Assembly (NCBI RefSeq): GCF_009870125.1
Contig: NC_046683.1
Span: 36,347,869-36,411,868 of the forward strand
DNA: 64,000 nucleotides
Source of the DNA: Drosophila pseudoobscura
Taxonomy: Eukaryota > Arthropoda > Insecta > Diptera > Drosophilidae
Reading direction: 5' to 3'
A program made the translations under genes and the position numbers. Shown here piece by piece: positions 53,881-63,896 of the stretch; the stretch's first letter is position 1; every line of letters starts with the position of its first letter. Under the pieces are notes generated by a model, which was given only the letters and a program-made list of their open reading frames with translations, was not told the DNA's origin and did not search any database.

Positions 53881-54790
53881 TCAAGGAGCGAGCGCACAAG
53901 AAATGCGTGTATATGGGCTGAGCCTTGTATATGGGTCCTTGAATTGGGATGAATTGCGCTTAACAAAGCCGAACATTGCATAGGCTTTTGGCAATATTAA
54001 ATTCATATGCCCTGCAAACAGAAATCTAGAGTCAAATAAGACCCCGAGGTCAAGTATCTCCGTCTGCTTTACGAGAGGATGGTCATCTATTGAATATGAG
54101 GCCAGCACATTAAAGACACGCTTGCTAAAAGACACAAAGTAACATTTACTAATGTTGAGTGGGAGCGAATTAAGTCTGCACCAACGAGCAACTCTATCCA
54201 GGTCGCGCTGCAGAAGGATACTATCGCCTAAGGTTTTGACAGATCGGAAGATTTTAAGATCATCAGCATAAAGCAGATGCTCAGAAGCTTGAATGCTGAG
54301 ACATATGTCGTTAATAAAAATTAAGAACAGAAGTGGACCAAGTGCACTTCCCTGTGGAAGGCCGGAAGTAGCCAAGAATGGGTCCGAAGGCTTTCCATTT
54401 ATCAATACGACATACTCTCGCCGGTCAAGATACGACCTAAACCAACTGAGCAGGCAGGAATGAATCCCTAACCGATGCAGCTTGGCTATTAAAGCACAGT
54501 GGGAGACTTTGTCAAAGGCTTTAGCAAAGTCAGTATACACAACGTCGACTTGAGAGTGAATTTCAAAGACACGAGTGCAGAAATTACTGAAAGCAATGAG
54601 ATTAGTGGTTGTTGATCTACCCGGCATAAAACCCGTGATTTGGGCTAATGTACGATTTCATGAGGAAGGTGATTTTTCTGGCAATGATTCGCTCTAGAAG
54701 TTTTGAAACATTGCTGAGTTTGGCAATTGGTCTATAATTGGAAATGAGATTTTTGGTACCTCTCTTAAAAATTGGCGTAATCGTGGCAGC
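53881..54790 (-). pseudogene. CR1-I reverse transcriptase
   Basis: Main open frame 54627-53881: VDVVYTDFAKAFDKVSHCALI, SYLDRREYVVLING, SGLPQGSALGPLLFLIFINDI, the catalytic LLYADDLKIF, then WCRLNSLPLNISKCYFVSF and LGVLFDSR. Upstream, to 54790, the N-terminal RT block KAATITPIFKRGTKN ... NYRPIAKLSNVSKLLERII is in a nearby frame with a stop near 54627-54640. The catalytic motifs are intact, but the frame is broken on the N-terminal side and ends in the thumb. Confidence 0.82.
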
Positions 54791-54793
54791 TTT

Positions 54794-56250
54794 TCACTTA
54801 CCAATAAACTGACCCGTTAACAGCGAATTTGTGAATTGAATTTTGAGAGGTTCACAGAACGCTACAACACAGTTGCGAAGCAGGAAGGCAGAAATGCCAC
54901 AGTCGGGTTTATTAGAATTATCGAATTTATCAATTGCCACCAAAATGTCCTCTTCCGATACATCGAGTGTACCAATATTGACCACCGAGGGTATAGAGTT
55001 TAAGACTTCGAAACTGTGCCAAGCTGCGTATGGGTCAAAATTTGAGCTAAAGAAAGAAGCAAAAAGGTTAGCTATACCAATATCCGTATTAGCGCTCAAG
55101 CTGCCCAGGTTAATAACGCAAGGAAGAGAGCTCGTTGACCTTTTGGACTTTATAAAATGCCAAAAAGACCTGGGATTGACTTTAAGTTCCCTCTCAACGT
55201 CGGCAATATATTGGTTATACAAAAATTTGCCTAAAAAAGCAAACTCCCTCTTATGTTGCACATACCTTGCCCAATCTACAGGGTCCCGGGTCTTACCAAA
55301 TCGTTTAAAGTACTTATTACGAAGATTCTTATATTTCATAAGACCCTTCGTATACCACGGCAGTCTATAGAAGCCATGCACCCTTTTGGAAGCATTGTTA
55401 CCAATAATACGACGGACCGTATGCAGGAAAACATTATAGGACGTGTCTACACTAGGATGCGAGAGAACAGAAGCCCAATTAACATTTAACATATCATCCC
55501 TAATAGCATTCAGGCTTACACTAGAAAAGAAGCATTCATAAAATGGTTCCGCCCAGGGCGAATAACAATGGAAATTGACGAAGAATTCCAACGGCATATG
55601 ATGCATGTCACATTCCGCGATGGGGAGTTCGCAACATGTAACATGGCAATCTATATCCGAACTAACAAAAATTAAGTCTAGAATCTTATTTAGCTTATTA
55701 AACACATTATTTACTTGGGATAAGCCCATACTAAAACAGTCGTCTAGGAAAAGAATCTCGTTCGACAAATGTACATTACTAGGTATCATAGCCGACGATT
55801 GCGGATCGCCGGACCATACCAACGAACCCAAATTGAAGTCGCCAACAACGCAAAGGTGCTGACGGTCTCGCAGATTACTATACATGTTAGCAATGTTCTG
55901 TGTGTGCGCCTTGTATATATCATAGCTGCTCCAACTGGCCAGCCACCGCCACACCAATCTGATCCAGAACAGAGTCTCCATCCAGGAGACAAATCCGATC
56001 GCAGCGTAGGGTGCGTCTGACGGGCACAATGACCCCACCTCCTCTGCAGCACTTCGTTTTGGCACAATCTCTGCCCTTACGAAACACCTGGAAAAGGCTA
56101 GGATCGAAGTATTCGTTGTCGAAAAAGTTACAATTGAGCCAGGTTTCAACCAAAATGACAATGTCGAAGTCACACGTAGAGGTAGCCACGATGACAGCCT
56201 AAGCCTTGGTGCGCATGCCCGCTATATTTAAAAAAAAAATTTGTATAGAC
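54794..56250 (-). pseudogene. CR1-I endonuclease and linker, frameshifted
   Basis: The endonuclease opens in one frame with FFLNIAGMRTK (56240-56202), a stop, then DFDIVILVETWLN, RGGGVIVPVRR and ends near 55920. It continues in another frame with LCVVGDFNLGSLVWSG, ILDLIFVSSDIDC and DMHHMPLEFF, where SDH-type residues are expected. The linker carries YTKGLMKYKNLRNKYFKRFG and NPRSFWHFIKSKR, then IGIANLFASFFSSNF. The stop at 54794 separates it from RT. At least one stop and one frameshift disable it. Confidence 0.8.
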
Positions 56251-56878
56251 TTGGCACCAACCATCGGCACGGTTTCAGAAAGTGGCGGTGCCGTCCTGTT
56301 AGCGGCCACGGAAGATGGGCCCAGACGAAGGTCAGCCATATCCAACTGAGTCAGAGAAGCGAGGCTAATGCCTAGAGCATGCCTAAGCGTTGAAGTCCGA
56401 ATCAGTAGCACACCATCCTTGTCCATAAAAGAGGGGAGGGAAGCAGCCGGGAGAGTCAATCTCTGTGACGATGCTGAAGAGAGTGTTGAAGAGAGTGTTG
56501 AAGAGAGTGTTGAAGAGAGTGTTGAAGAGAGTGTTCCACATAAGAGCGCACGACGGGCTGCTGACTCTTCCCAAATGTCGAGAGCAGCGACGGCGCAAGC
56601 ATAGCATACGAAGCAATGCATTTGCATTTGTTGTTGTAATGATGACGTTAGAAGCGCACGTAGTCGGGAGAGAGCGCCAGCAAGAGCATCGTCATCTGAT
56701 CCATCAGCAGCCGAGCGAATATCGCACAAAGCGCAGATCGAAAAGTCAAAGTTTTGATGTTGTGTCGAAGAGGATTGCCAAAAATGAAACAACGGGCTGT
56801 TGCTCATAGCAAAAAGGCGAAAACGTGCAAGTAGAATATGTTCCGGAGAAGCGGCGATCATAAAACCAGAGGCGCCGC
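56202..56878 (-). pseudogene. CR1-I region between PHD ORF1 and endonuclease
   Basis: An open minus-strand frame from 56957 to a stop at 56199, out of phase with ORF1 but in phase with the endonuclease opening. It contains CFVCYACAVAALDIWEE and the repeated LSST peptide coded by a 12-bp minisatellite. It is probably the end of ORF1 and the start of ORF2 joined by an indel; the true boundary cannot be set. Confidence 0.45.
56476..56535. repeat. 12-bp minisatellite (GAGAGTGTTGAA)n
   Basis: About five perfect units of GAGAGTGTTGAA, the last one altered. The 12-bp period keeps the frame and codes for LSST or FNTL on the minus strand, depending on frame. It is typical of replication slippage. Confidence 0.9.
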
Positions 56879-57793
56879 TCACTGGGGGTTTTTTGAAGTG
56901 GATGGAACTGGAGCTTTCTGAGTCGGTGTGGACGTCCGCAATGGCACAGCTGCACACAGATTAACTGCCGTCACATCAGCTTCCGGCCTCTGTCTATGCA
57001 CAAAGCGCGAAATCCTTACCGATACTGGCCAGAATCTATCATCAAAGACCAAGGGGAATAGAGGTACAGGGACCCCAAGTTTGAAATTTACGAACTTCAA
57101 CGCAGATAAATCAGCATCTCGCTTGACCAATTTCACGCAAGAAATTTCCGCCTCCGGCACCTTGAGCTTATCAGCAACGAATTTCACCAACGCCTCTGGA
57201 CCCATTGCGGTAGAAAATTTACCAATATGCAGGTATTTACTGCTCTGCATCCCACTCAGCTGTTCGCAGCTCGGTGCAACACCAACAAGACGATTGGCAT
57301 GCTTCTTCCGATTCTTCCTCTCCTTCCTTCTGACTGTAACGAAGCCCTCCAGATCGGGTAGGGGAGCAGCAGCTGTTCCCAAGTCAATGACCTCAGTCGA
57401 GGTAGCGGCCACTAACCGTGGAGAAATTAAGTCGGTCGCCGGCTTTGGCCTATTGGAATCTTTATTTGGAGCAATCGGCTTCACATGCTCATGAGAATTG
57501 GTCGAAAGAGTCTGAAAATCAGACTTCAAACTCCGATAAAGGTTTTCAAGCTTCAGAACCTTGTCATTAAGCTCATCTATTTTCGAATGCGAGTCATACG
57601 CAACCACACAGTTATCACACTGCCATAACAAATTAGGCAGATTTGTTAAAAGTTTAACTGCGTCTGCGCGCAAATCGATGCACGTCAAATGAAACGCTCG
57701 GCGGCACAAAGAAGAACAGCGGACAGCCTCAAAGCAACGAAGCTGAGCGGCAGTTACATCCGAATTGCATTCCGAGCAATAATAAAGCGACAT
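56879..57793 (-). CDS. CR1-I ORF1 with PHD-type zinc finger
   Basis: 304 codons from ATG 57793. The N-terminal PHD-like finger has YYCSECNSD, RCSSLCRRAFHLTC and WQCDNC, giving C-x2-C ... C-x3-C ... H-x2-C ... C-x2-C. A coiled-coil-like segment follows (KIDELNDKVLKLENLYRSLK). The C-terminal half has KFVADKLKVPEAEISCVKLVKRD and WPVSVRISRF, an RRM-like nucleic-acid-binding fold in related LINE ORF1 proteins (inference). The frame ends at NPQ at 56879, near where the neighbouring frame begins, so the natural C-terminus may be longer. No internal stop is seen. Its role would be binding the element RNA. Confidence 0.7.
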   Translation of the reverse strand: MSLYYCSECNSDVTAAQLRCFEAVRCSSLCRRAFHLTCIDLRADAVKLLTNLPNLLWQCDNCVVAYDSHSKIDELNDKVLKLENLYRSLKSDFQTLSTNSHEHVKPIAPNKDSNRPKPATDLISPRLVAATSTEVIDLGTAAAPLPDLEGFVTVRRKERKNRKKHANRLVGVAPSCEQLSGMQSSKYLHIGKFSTAMGPEALVKFVADKLKVPEAEISCVKLVKRDADLSALKFVNFKLGVPVPLFPLVFDDRFWPVSVRISRFVHRQRPEADVTAVNLCAAVPLRTSTPTQKAPVPSTSKNPQ

Positions 57794-57800
57794 AGCGACA

Positions 57801-58064
57801 TGGATACCGTAGCAAGAGAAGCATCGTTAACAAACATGAGGTCAAGAAGTCTGTCCCTAATGTTTTTAACGGCATTTATTTGGAAGAGGGAAATATCCGT
57901 TAGCCCATTGATAAAGTCATTATGGCAATTGGGAAACAACAGGTTAGCATCATCGCAAGGCAGCCAAGAAATAATTGTGAGGTTAAAGTCCCCCATGACA
58001 ATAATTTGATCATTGCAACCTAATGCAGATATGACAGTTTTAATTGCTGAGAGGTGGTTTAAGT
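57801..58064 (-). mobile_element. CR1-like LINE (CR1-II), middle piece: endonuclease core
   Basis: Minus strand: VNLNHLSAIKTVISALGCND, then IIVMGDFNLTIISWLP and ILDLMFVND-type residues (LLDLMFVNDASLATVS). It lies between the LOA insertion on the right and CR1-I on the left. Its frame joins the piece at 63553 across the LOA duplication and the piece at 42986 across CR1-I. The endonuclease had therefore been continuous before these insertions. Confidence 0.8.
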
Positions 58065-58075
58065 TAACCTCAGCA

Positions 58076-58611
58076 GTCTGGTCTGATGAGCTTGTGAGGT
58101 AGCTCAAAGGGGGCCTAGCTGAGGCCACCGGACGGGTCGCGGGTTGCGGATAGCGAACGGCCTACCTCGGTAGGTCAGCTGCGAATAAGCGGGCATCCCT
58201 CACGGGAGAGTACCGAAATAAGCAGTCCCGGACAGCCAGCGGGTGTTCGCGAAGCAGCAACACTGACGATGCGCTTGTGGTGCCGCCTCAATAAGTAGCT
58301 CACACACTCCCATCCATACACAATACCTACCCACATCCTAACCCCCACATCCACCTCACACCGGGCCGGACTAAGTGTGTTACTCGACCCGTGCCGAGAG
58401 TCAGCCTGGCTGGGGGCCCGGTATAAAAAATAGCCCAGTCTCTAACGGAGGGCTCAGGGACTTGGCAGCCCCCTGTTCTAATGATGCCTTACCCGGGCAA
58501 CGTGGATCTCTGCCCGGGCTGACCTTTCCCTTTCTCTGCATCTCGTGGGAACAAGATGTATAACAATAAAAACAAAACCAACAAAAAAAAAATGAGTGCG
58601 GCGCTCCCCAA
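58076..58611 (+). promoter_or_regulatory. LOA-b 5' untranslated region, structured start
   Basis: The first about 130 bases are conserved with LOA-c. They contain a GAGCT/AGCTC hairpin (58084-58101) that is GAGCT/GGCTC in LOA-c, so pairing is kept. The block TTGCGGATAGCGAACGGCCT follows, and other paired segments are likely. Sense promoters or self-cleaving ribozymes sit here in related LINEs (known for some LOA/baggins, R2 and RTE elements). No function is shown for this one. Confidence 0.5.
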
Positions 58612-59879
58612 ATGCCAACTGGGAGCAATCCCAAGCTCGGAAAGGCAGCGGCCCAAAGGCCTGGCCCAACCGGCTCTATAGTGGGGAATACCTACAAGGT
58701 GGAAGGTGCCTGTGCGAACCCGAGGGGGTCCCATCCCGAATCCGGTGTGGGTGGCAAGGTAACTCCCGAAGCTGACACCTTGGAAGGGAAGCTAAGCAAT
58801 ATTGCGGCTGCCCGACCTTCTGGTAAAGCGGAGGGGGTTGACTTGCCGTCGACAAGTGCCCAAGCCAGACGATACTCATATGCCGAAAAGAGGAGTGCAG
58901 GGCACATACTCCGTCGGCAACACGCCAGCAGTGAAGCCAGCCCATCAGCCGAATGGATGAAGAAGGTGGAATGGGCTTCGGCCGTACTTCCGGAGTTCAC
59001 CTTAGAACAGAAAAAGGTGGCTCCCCAAGCCAAGAGGCAGCGCTCGCAGGAGACACCGGGACCGGTAGCAAAGCGCTCCAGAGTGCTGCCAAATGTCTCC
59101 TTTGCGCAGATTGCCAAGGAGAGGACGCTAATTGGTGTCCTCGACAAAGGCAGCGCAGAGAGGAGAATCCCAAGGAGTCAGTGGAAGTGGGTGGAAGCGG
59201 CATTGGCCGACCGCTGCTTCGAACTCCTCGACAAAGACCCTGGACCTCCGCCAGTCTGCAAGGACATGGGGTGGTTCCAGGGCAATGTAAAGATAATTGC
59301 CTGCGAAGACGAGCGCTCTGTGAAGCTGTACAAAGCGGCGGTAGCGCAGGTCGGCGAGGTTTATGCTGGGGCGAAACTCGTCGCAGTCGACTGGAGCGAG
59401 GTGCCCAGCAGACCGAGGGCCAGAATTTGGGTGCCGGCTACCTTTAAGGAGCCAGAACGCATCCTCAAGATGTTGCAGAGGTGCAACCCAGGACTACCAA
59501 CCTCCGATTGGAAGGTAGCCAAAGTTGAGACGACACAAGGGCCGACTAACCAGGCAGTTCTCGTTCTCAACAAAGAGTCGCTGGCCCCGATAGAGGCAGC
59601 AAAAGGAGAGCTAAACTTCGGCTTCAGCTCGGTCACCATCAAGGTGTACAAATCGGACGCGGCGGCCGCGGCGCCTCCTGTCGTCAACCCAGACGCGAAG
59701 CGCCTGACGACGAGCTGGAGCCAGACCAGGAAGGCTTCTCCTCAGATACAGAACTGATGCTCGACTTCGAGTCAATGTGCCGAGAGAGAGTCTCAGACGA
59801 CTCGGACGCAGACATTACGGTGGTGGAGAATCTTGAAGATGGTCCTAAGGATCCTTCAAATAAATCTCCACCACTGTAA
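58612..59879 (+). pseudogene. LOA-b ORF1, frameshifted near its end
   Basis: ATG 58612 (MPTGSNPKLGKAAA), open to 59757. The core matches LOA-a ORF1: LIGVLDKGSAERRIPRSQWK, PPPVCKDMGWFQGNVKIIAC, RARIWVPATF, NPGLPTSDWKVAKVE. Near 59700 the frame shifts. The natural acidic end (DDELEPDQEGFSSDTELM...KSPPL) is read in another frame to TAA 59877-59879, like KPPPL in LOA-a. It overlaps ORF2 by about 40 nt, as in LOA-a. Gag-like RNA-binding role inferred. Confidence 0.8.
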
Positions 59880-62800
59880 AGCAGCACCGGCTGCTCAAAT
59901 GCTCCGCTCAGACGTAAGCGGAGCCAACGTAGTCCTGATCCAGGAGCCTTAAGTCGTAGGAAGCAAGGTCTGTGGATTGGGGACGATGGAATACAAGATC
60001 ATTGTATCCCAAAGTGAAGGTAAGATCCGTACCTGCATACTTGCGAGAGATCATTTAAATATCTTTCTGCTCCATATATATAGCGATGGCGATAACACGG
60101 CGGCAAGTCTAGAGCTAAACGGGAATCTTTTCAGGCTGTTGGCGTCCTATATGGCCCACGAGGAGGATCATCCTCCCAACGACCTTGTTCGCAAAATATC
60201 CAGCGACAGCGAAAGGACGGGCAAAGACCTACTTATAGGTTGTGATGCCAATGCCCACCACACCCAATGGGGGAGCAAGGACACGAATGTAAGGGGTGAG
60301 TCACTGTTCAGCTTCATTCTGAACTTTATTTACTGAACTGAAATTTATTCATTTGCAATCGGGGGCAACGACCCCACGTTTATAATTAAAAATCGGCAGG
60401 AGGTCATTGACCTCACGCTAGTGTCATACAAACTGCTAGACACAATCAAGAGCTGGAAAGTCCTAGGAGACCACTTCTTCTCAGACCACAGGTATATCGA
60501 GACGATATTATCCTTCGAGATCCCCAAACCCACGACTATATCTACCCCAGAAAAACCAACTGGGAAAAATATAGCACAACCCTGGAGAAACTACTCCCTC
60601 CTAACGCCCCTAATTGCCCGAACACTGAAGACAACCTAAACCGTCTTGTGAACAGGTTTACGGATGCGTGCAACAAAGCCTACAAGGCAGCATGCCTTGT
60701 ACCAGACCAAGGGGGAAAAAGAAACCCCCCTGGTGGTCCAAGCAACTAGACACCCTTCGTAGAACTTGCAGGACTCTATTCAACAGAGCCACAAGAACTA
60801 AGGAGGATACTCACTGGGCAGACTATAAAACCAGTCTAGCACTATACAAAAAGGAAACGAGGAAGGCTAATTTTTGCTCCGAAATCGAGGAAACCTCAGA
60901 GGCCGCAAGACTCCGGAAAGTTCTCTCAAAAACCACCCCCTCGGTAGGGTACCTCAAAAAGAATGATGGCACGTGGACCAACTCTAGTGAGGAGTCCCTG
61001 CACATTTTGCTCGACACGCACTTCCCCGGATGCACATCCACCGAGCCGTCACACCTCCCAAGAGAGGGATCGGTAGTATCGATGGACCATATCCTTACAA
61101 AACGGAACATAAGTTGGGCAGTAAACAGCTTCAACCCGTTTAAATCGCCAGGCCCGGACCAGGTAATCCCGGCCCAGCTTCAGAGGGCCGGGGAGACGGC
61201 CATCAACTGGCTACATAGTATCTTCAGGAAGATACTGGCGGTATGTACAATACCGCAAGCGTGGCTTAAGGCTAGGATAGTTTTCATCCCTAAAGCAGGC
61301 AAAGCCTCACACTCAACCCCAAAAGACTTTAGACCAATCAGTTTATCGTCTTTCCTACTCAAAACCTTTGAGAGACTTATCGGGCTACAATTACGTACTA
61401 CCATAAGTCCCCAGCTGTACTCAAGTGCGCAGCATGCCTACCGGAAAGGAAAATCCACAGAAACGGCACTTCACGAAGTGATCTCGAGTGTAGAAAAATC
61501 CCTGCATCTCAAAGAATACTCACTAATAGCTTTTCTCGATATCGAGGGAGCCTTCAATAACGTCACACCGGGCGCCAATACAGAAGCCCGGACCGACCTG
61601 GGGGTGGACCGTCACTTGGTGATGCTCATTGATCAATTGCTCACATGCAGGACGGTGACATCATCGATGGGATCGTCCACCCAGTCAAGGTATGTCAACA
61701 GAGGAACCCCGCAAGGGGGAGTTCTGTCTCCTCTTCTATGGAGCATTGCAGTCAATAAGATTCTTTGCGACCTGGAAGAGGGGGGCTGTAAAGTAGTGGC
61801 ATACGCGGACGGCGTTGCAATTATCTTTGCGGGGAAATACCCCCAAACACTATGCGACCTAATGACCGCAAAGCTTGCTCGATTGTCCCAATGGACAGAA
61901 TCGCGCGGATTGGGACTAAATCCCTCGAAAACGGAACTCGTGTTATTCACAAAAAAATACAAGGTCCCGCCCCTCAACCCCCCAACACTAAACGGATACA
62001 GGCTCTCCTTCAGCGACAGTGCCAGTTACTTAGGGTTGGTAATTGACAAAAAGCTTAGCTGGAACCTGAATGTCAAGGATAGAGTGAGGAAGGCAACGAC
62101 AGCACTCTATACTTGCAAAAAAGCTATCGGCCTAAAGTGGGGCATGAACCCAAGCATAGTCCGATGGATATATCTGGCAATAGTCAGACCTATAATACTC
62201 TACGGAGTTACTGTCTGGTGGCCTGCCCTAGCGAAAAGGACAATAACCAATCAGCTGGGCAAGGTTCAGCGAACAGCCGCCCTCTGCATCAGTGGAGCTC
62301 TTCGAACTACACCAAATGATGCGCTAAACGCCATGTTATGCCTTCAGAGCCTTGACTTTGCAGGAAAGGAGCGGGCAGAAATGGCAGCAATACGTCTTAG
62401 GGACTCTGAACAATGGGTACCCCAGAACATAGGTCACTCATCTATACTAAACAAAAACAACAAGGTCCCAGCAAGAACGGACTATCAAGTTTCAATGGAG
62501 CACACGGAGACTCCATTCAGCATAATCATCCCTCATAGAGACGATTGGCTCGAGGGACCCCCCGGCCCAGACGGGGCCATAAGCATCTTCACGGATGGCT
62601 CAAAACTGGACGGCAGGGTTGGAGGAGGAATCTACTCTGAACAACTTAACATAAGGCAATCTTTCAGGCTTCCGGATCACTGTAGCGTCTTCCAAGCGGA
62701 AGTTACAGCAATCAGGGAGGCTCTGTACTGCCTTCATACGGTTACCACCACGGCAACCAATCTAAACATCTACAGCGACAGCCAAGCTGCGATCAGATCA

Positions 62801-63424
62801 CTCAACGCGATCTCCTCGAACTCGGCTACTGTGGCGAAGTGCCGCAGATCTCTTCACGAGATGGCTCAGCAATTTGCTATCAGCCTTATATGGGTCCCGG
62901 GTCACCGGGATATCGAGGGCAACTGCATAGCGGACGAGCTGGCCAGATCTGGCACTACAACCCCCCTTCTCCAAGATAAGGAGGATATTTGTATGCCTAT
63001 GGCCACCTGCAAGCTCATCATAAAAGAGCAGTACACGCTACTGATAGACAACAAGTGGCAAACAGGGCCACGTTGTCGCACAGCTCGGCAAACATGGCCG
63101 ACCATAGATAAGAAGCGCACCTCAGAGCTCTGCAAACTAGGCATGGAAAGGTGCAGCGCAGTCATACGTTCCCTCACAGGACACTGGCTAGTAGGCACCC
63201 ACGCAAACAGGCTGGGTGCCCCATACAATGATTTCTGCCGCAGCTGCAGAGACGAGGACGAGGAGGAAACAGTGGAACACCTGTTCTGTTCCTGTCCAGC
63301 TCTCAGCAGAAGGAGGCTGCATTACTTGGGCTCTGCCTTTCTGAACGACATCTCGGAGATGTCCACGCTATGTCCCAGAAAGATCGTCAACTTTATAAGG
63401 GCATCTGGATTCGACAACTGTTGA
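59839..63424 (+). pseudogene. LOA-b ORF2: endonuclease, RT, RNase H, multiply broken
   Basis: Starts at ATG 59839 (MVLRILQINLHHCKAAP). A stop at 59950-59952 replaces Trp of the QEPW motif, another stop lies at 60334-60336, and a frame change near 60600 follows. From 60668 the frame is open to 63424: FIPKAGKASHSTPKDFRPIS, GTPQGGVLSPLLW, then AYADGVAII where YADD is expected (Asp to Gly at 61811-61813). RNase H follows: FTDGSKLDGRVGGG, IYSDSQAAIRSL and WVPGHRDIEGNCIADELA. The C-terminal finger is CRSCRDEDEEETVEHLFCSC. A short deletion removes residues near KANFCSEIEE compared with LOA-a. Confidence 0.88.
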
Positions 63425-63541
63425 CATGAAGTCTCATCTGCAGGGAGGGAATGATCCCAAACGGTATCACAACGGGCCGAAACCGGCCTATGAGTGCTGG
63501 GCTCCAAGCGAGCTTGGCGGCCGTCTCTACCTAACCTAACC
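63425..63541 (+). other. LOA-b 3' untranslated region and CCTAA tail
   Basis: 118 bp after ORF2, ending CTCTACCTAACCTAACC and running into the target duplication. The tail unit CCTAA is used instead of poly(A). LOA-a lacks this end, so it cannot be compared in the window. Confidence 0.7.
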
Positions 63542-63552
63542 TAACCTCAGCA

Positions 63553-63896
63553 TCAGACCTGGGAGGAATGTAGGAGCAGTTTAAATAGAAAAATGCCGAA
63601 CCAACACGAACTTTGACTGCAACAAATTCAATTCCATGGATGTTATTGAATAGGAATAGCTCAGATGAGAAATCAGATTTGACTACAATCAGAGCCCCAC
63701 CTGCAGAAGATGGTCGGTCCATTCTATAAATAGTGTAATTATCAATACAAATTTCATGATCATTGATAGAAAAGTTACGGAGGGTTTCGGTAAAAGCGAT
63801 GGCATCGAAATCAAAAGACGCACTATTTGTATGAATTTGAAGCAATTTACCCAACAAACTGCGAACGTTCTTATAGTGAATAGAAAAATGGTACAT
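63553..63896 (-). pseudogene. CR1-II ORF2 start: endonuclease N-terminus
   Basis: ATG at 63896 (MYHFSIHYKNVRSLLGKLL), then FDFDAIAFTETL, RPSSAGGALIVVKSD and FFYLNCSYIPPRSDAE, where the LOA-b insertion interrupts it. Coding continues at 58064. The start codon overlaps the ORF1 stop as TGATG. The piece itself has no stop. The whole protein is disrupted by two later insertions and by decay at its left piece. Confidence 0.78.

Larger units (their letters stand above)
53331..57800 (-). mobile_element. CR1-like LINE with PHD-finger ORF1 (CR1-I)
   Basis: Minus-strand LINE with ORF1 (57793-56879), ORF2 endonuclease (about 56250-55300), linker, RT (54790-53881) and a 3' region ending in an AAATAAATAAAT tail next to the Ulysses-like LTR. 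The ORF1 start is within a few bases of its 5' edge, so it is 5' truncated or has almost no leader. It lies inside the endonuclease of CR1-II: the reading of that older element joins in frame across it if one TATC is kept. PHD-type ORF1 proteins are known from CR1 elements, which supports the clade call. Confidence 0.82.
58076..63541 (+). mobile_element. LOA-clade LINE, full length (LOA-b)
   Basis: Plus-strand element of about 5.47 kb, flanked by TAACCTCAGCA at 58065-58075 and 63542-63552. The left edge begins GTCTGGTCTGATGAGC, the same start as LOA-c. The right edge ends in a CCTAA-repeat tail. It has a 5' untranslated region of about 536 bp, ORF1 (58612-59879), ORF2 (59839-63424) and a 118-bp 3' UTR. 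It has multiple stops and frameshifts and an altered RT active site, so this copy is dead despite being full length. Confidence 0.9.

Noticed and set aside
58076..58110. Hammerhead ribozyme suggested by CTGATGA at the LOA 5' end
   Set aside because: The stem II pairing and the conserved GAAA do not follow in LOA-b, and LOA-c does not restore a consistent hammerhead fold.
63528..63545. Telomere repeat array
   Set aside because: Only about three CCTAA units, directly at the end of a LINE and overlapping its target duplication. It is a LINE tail.
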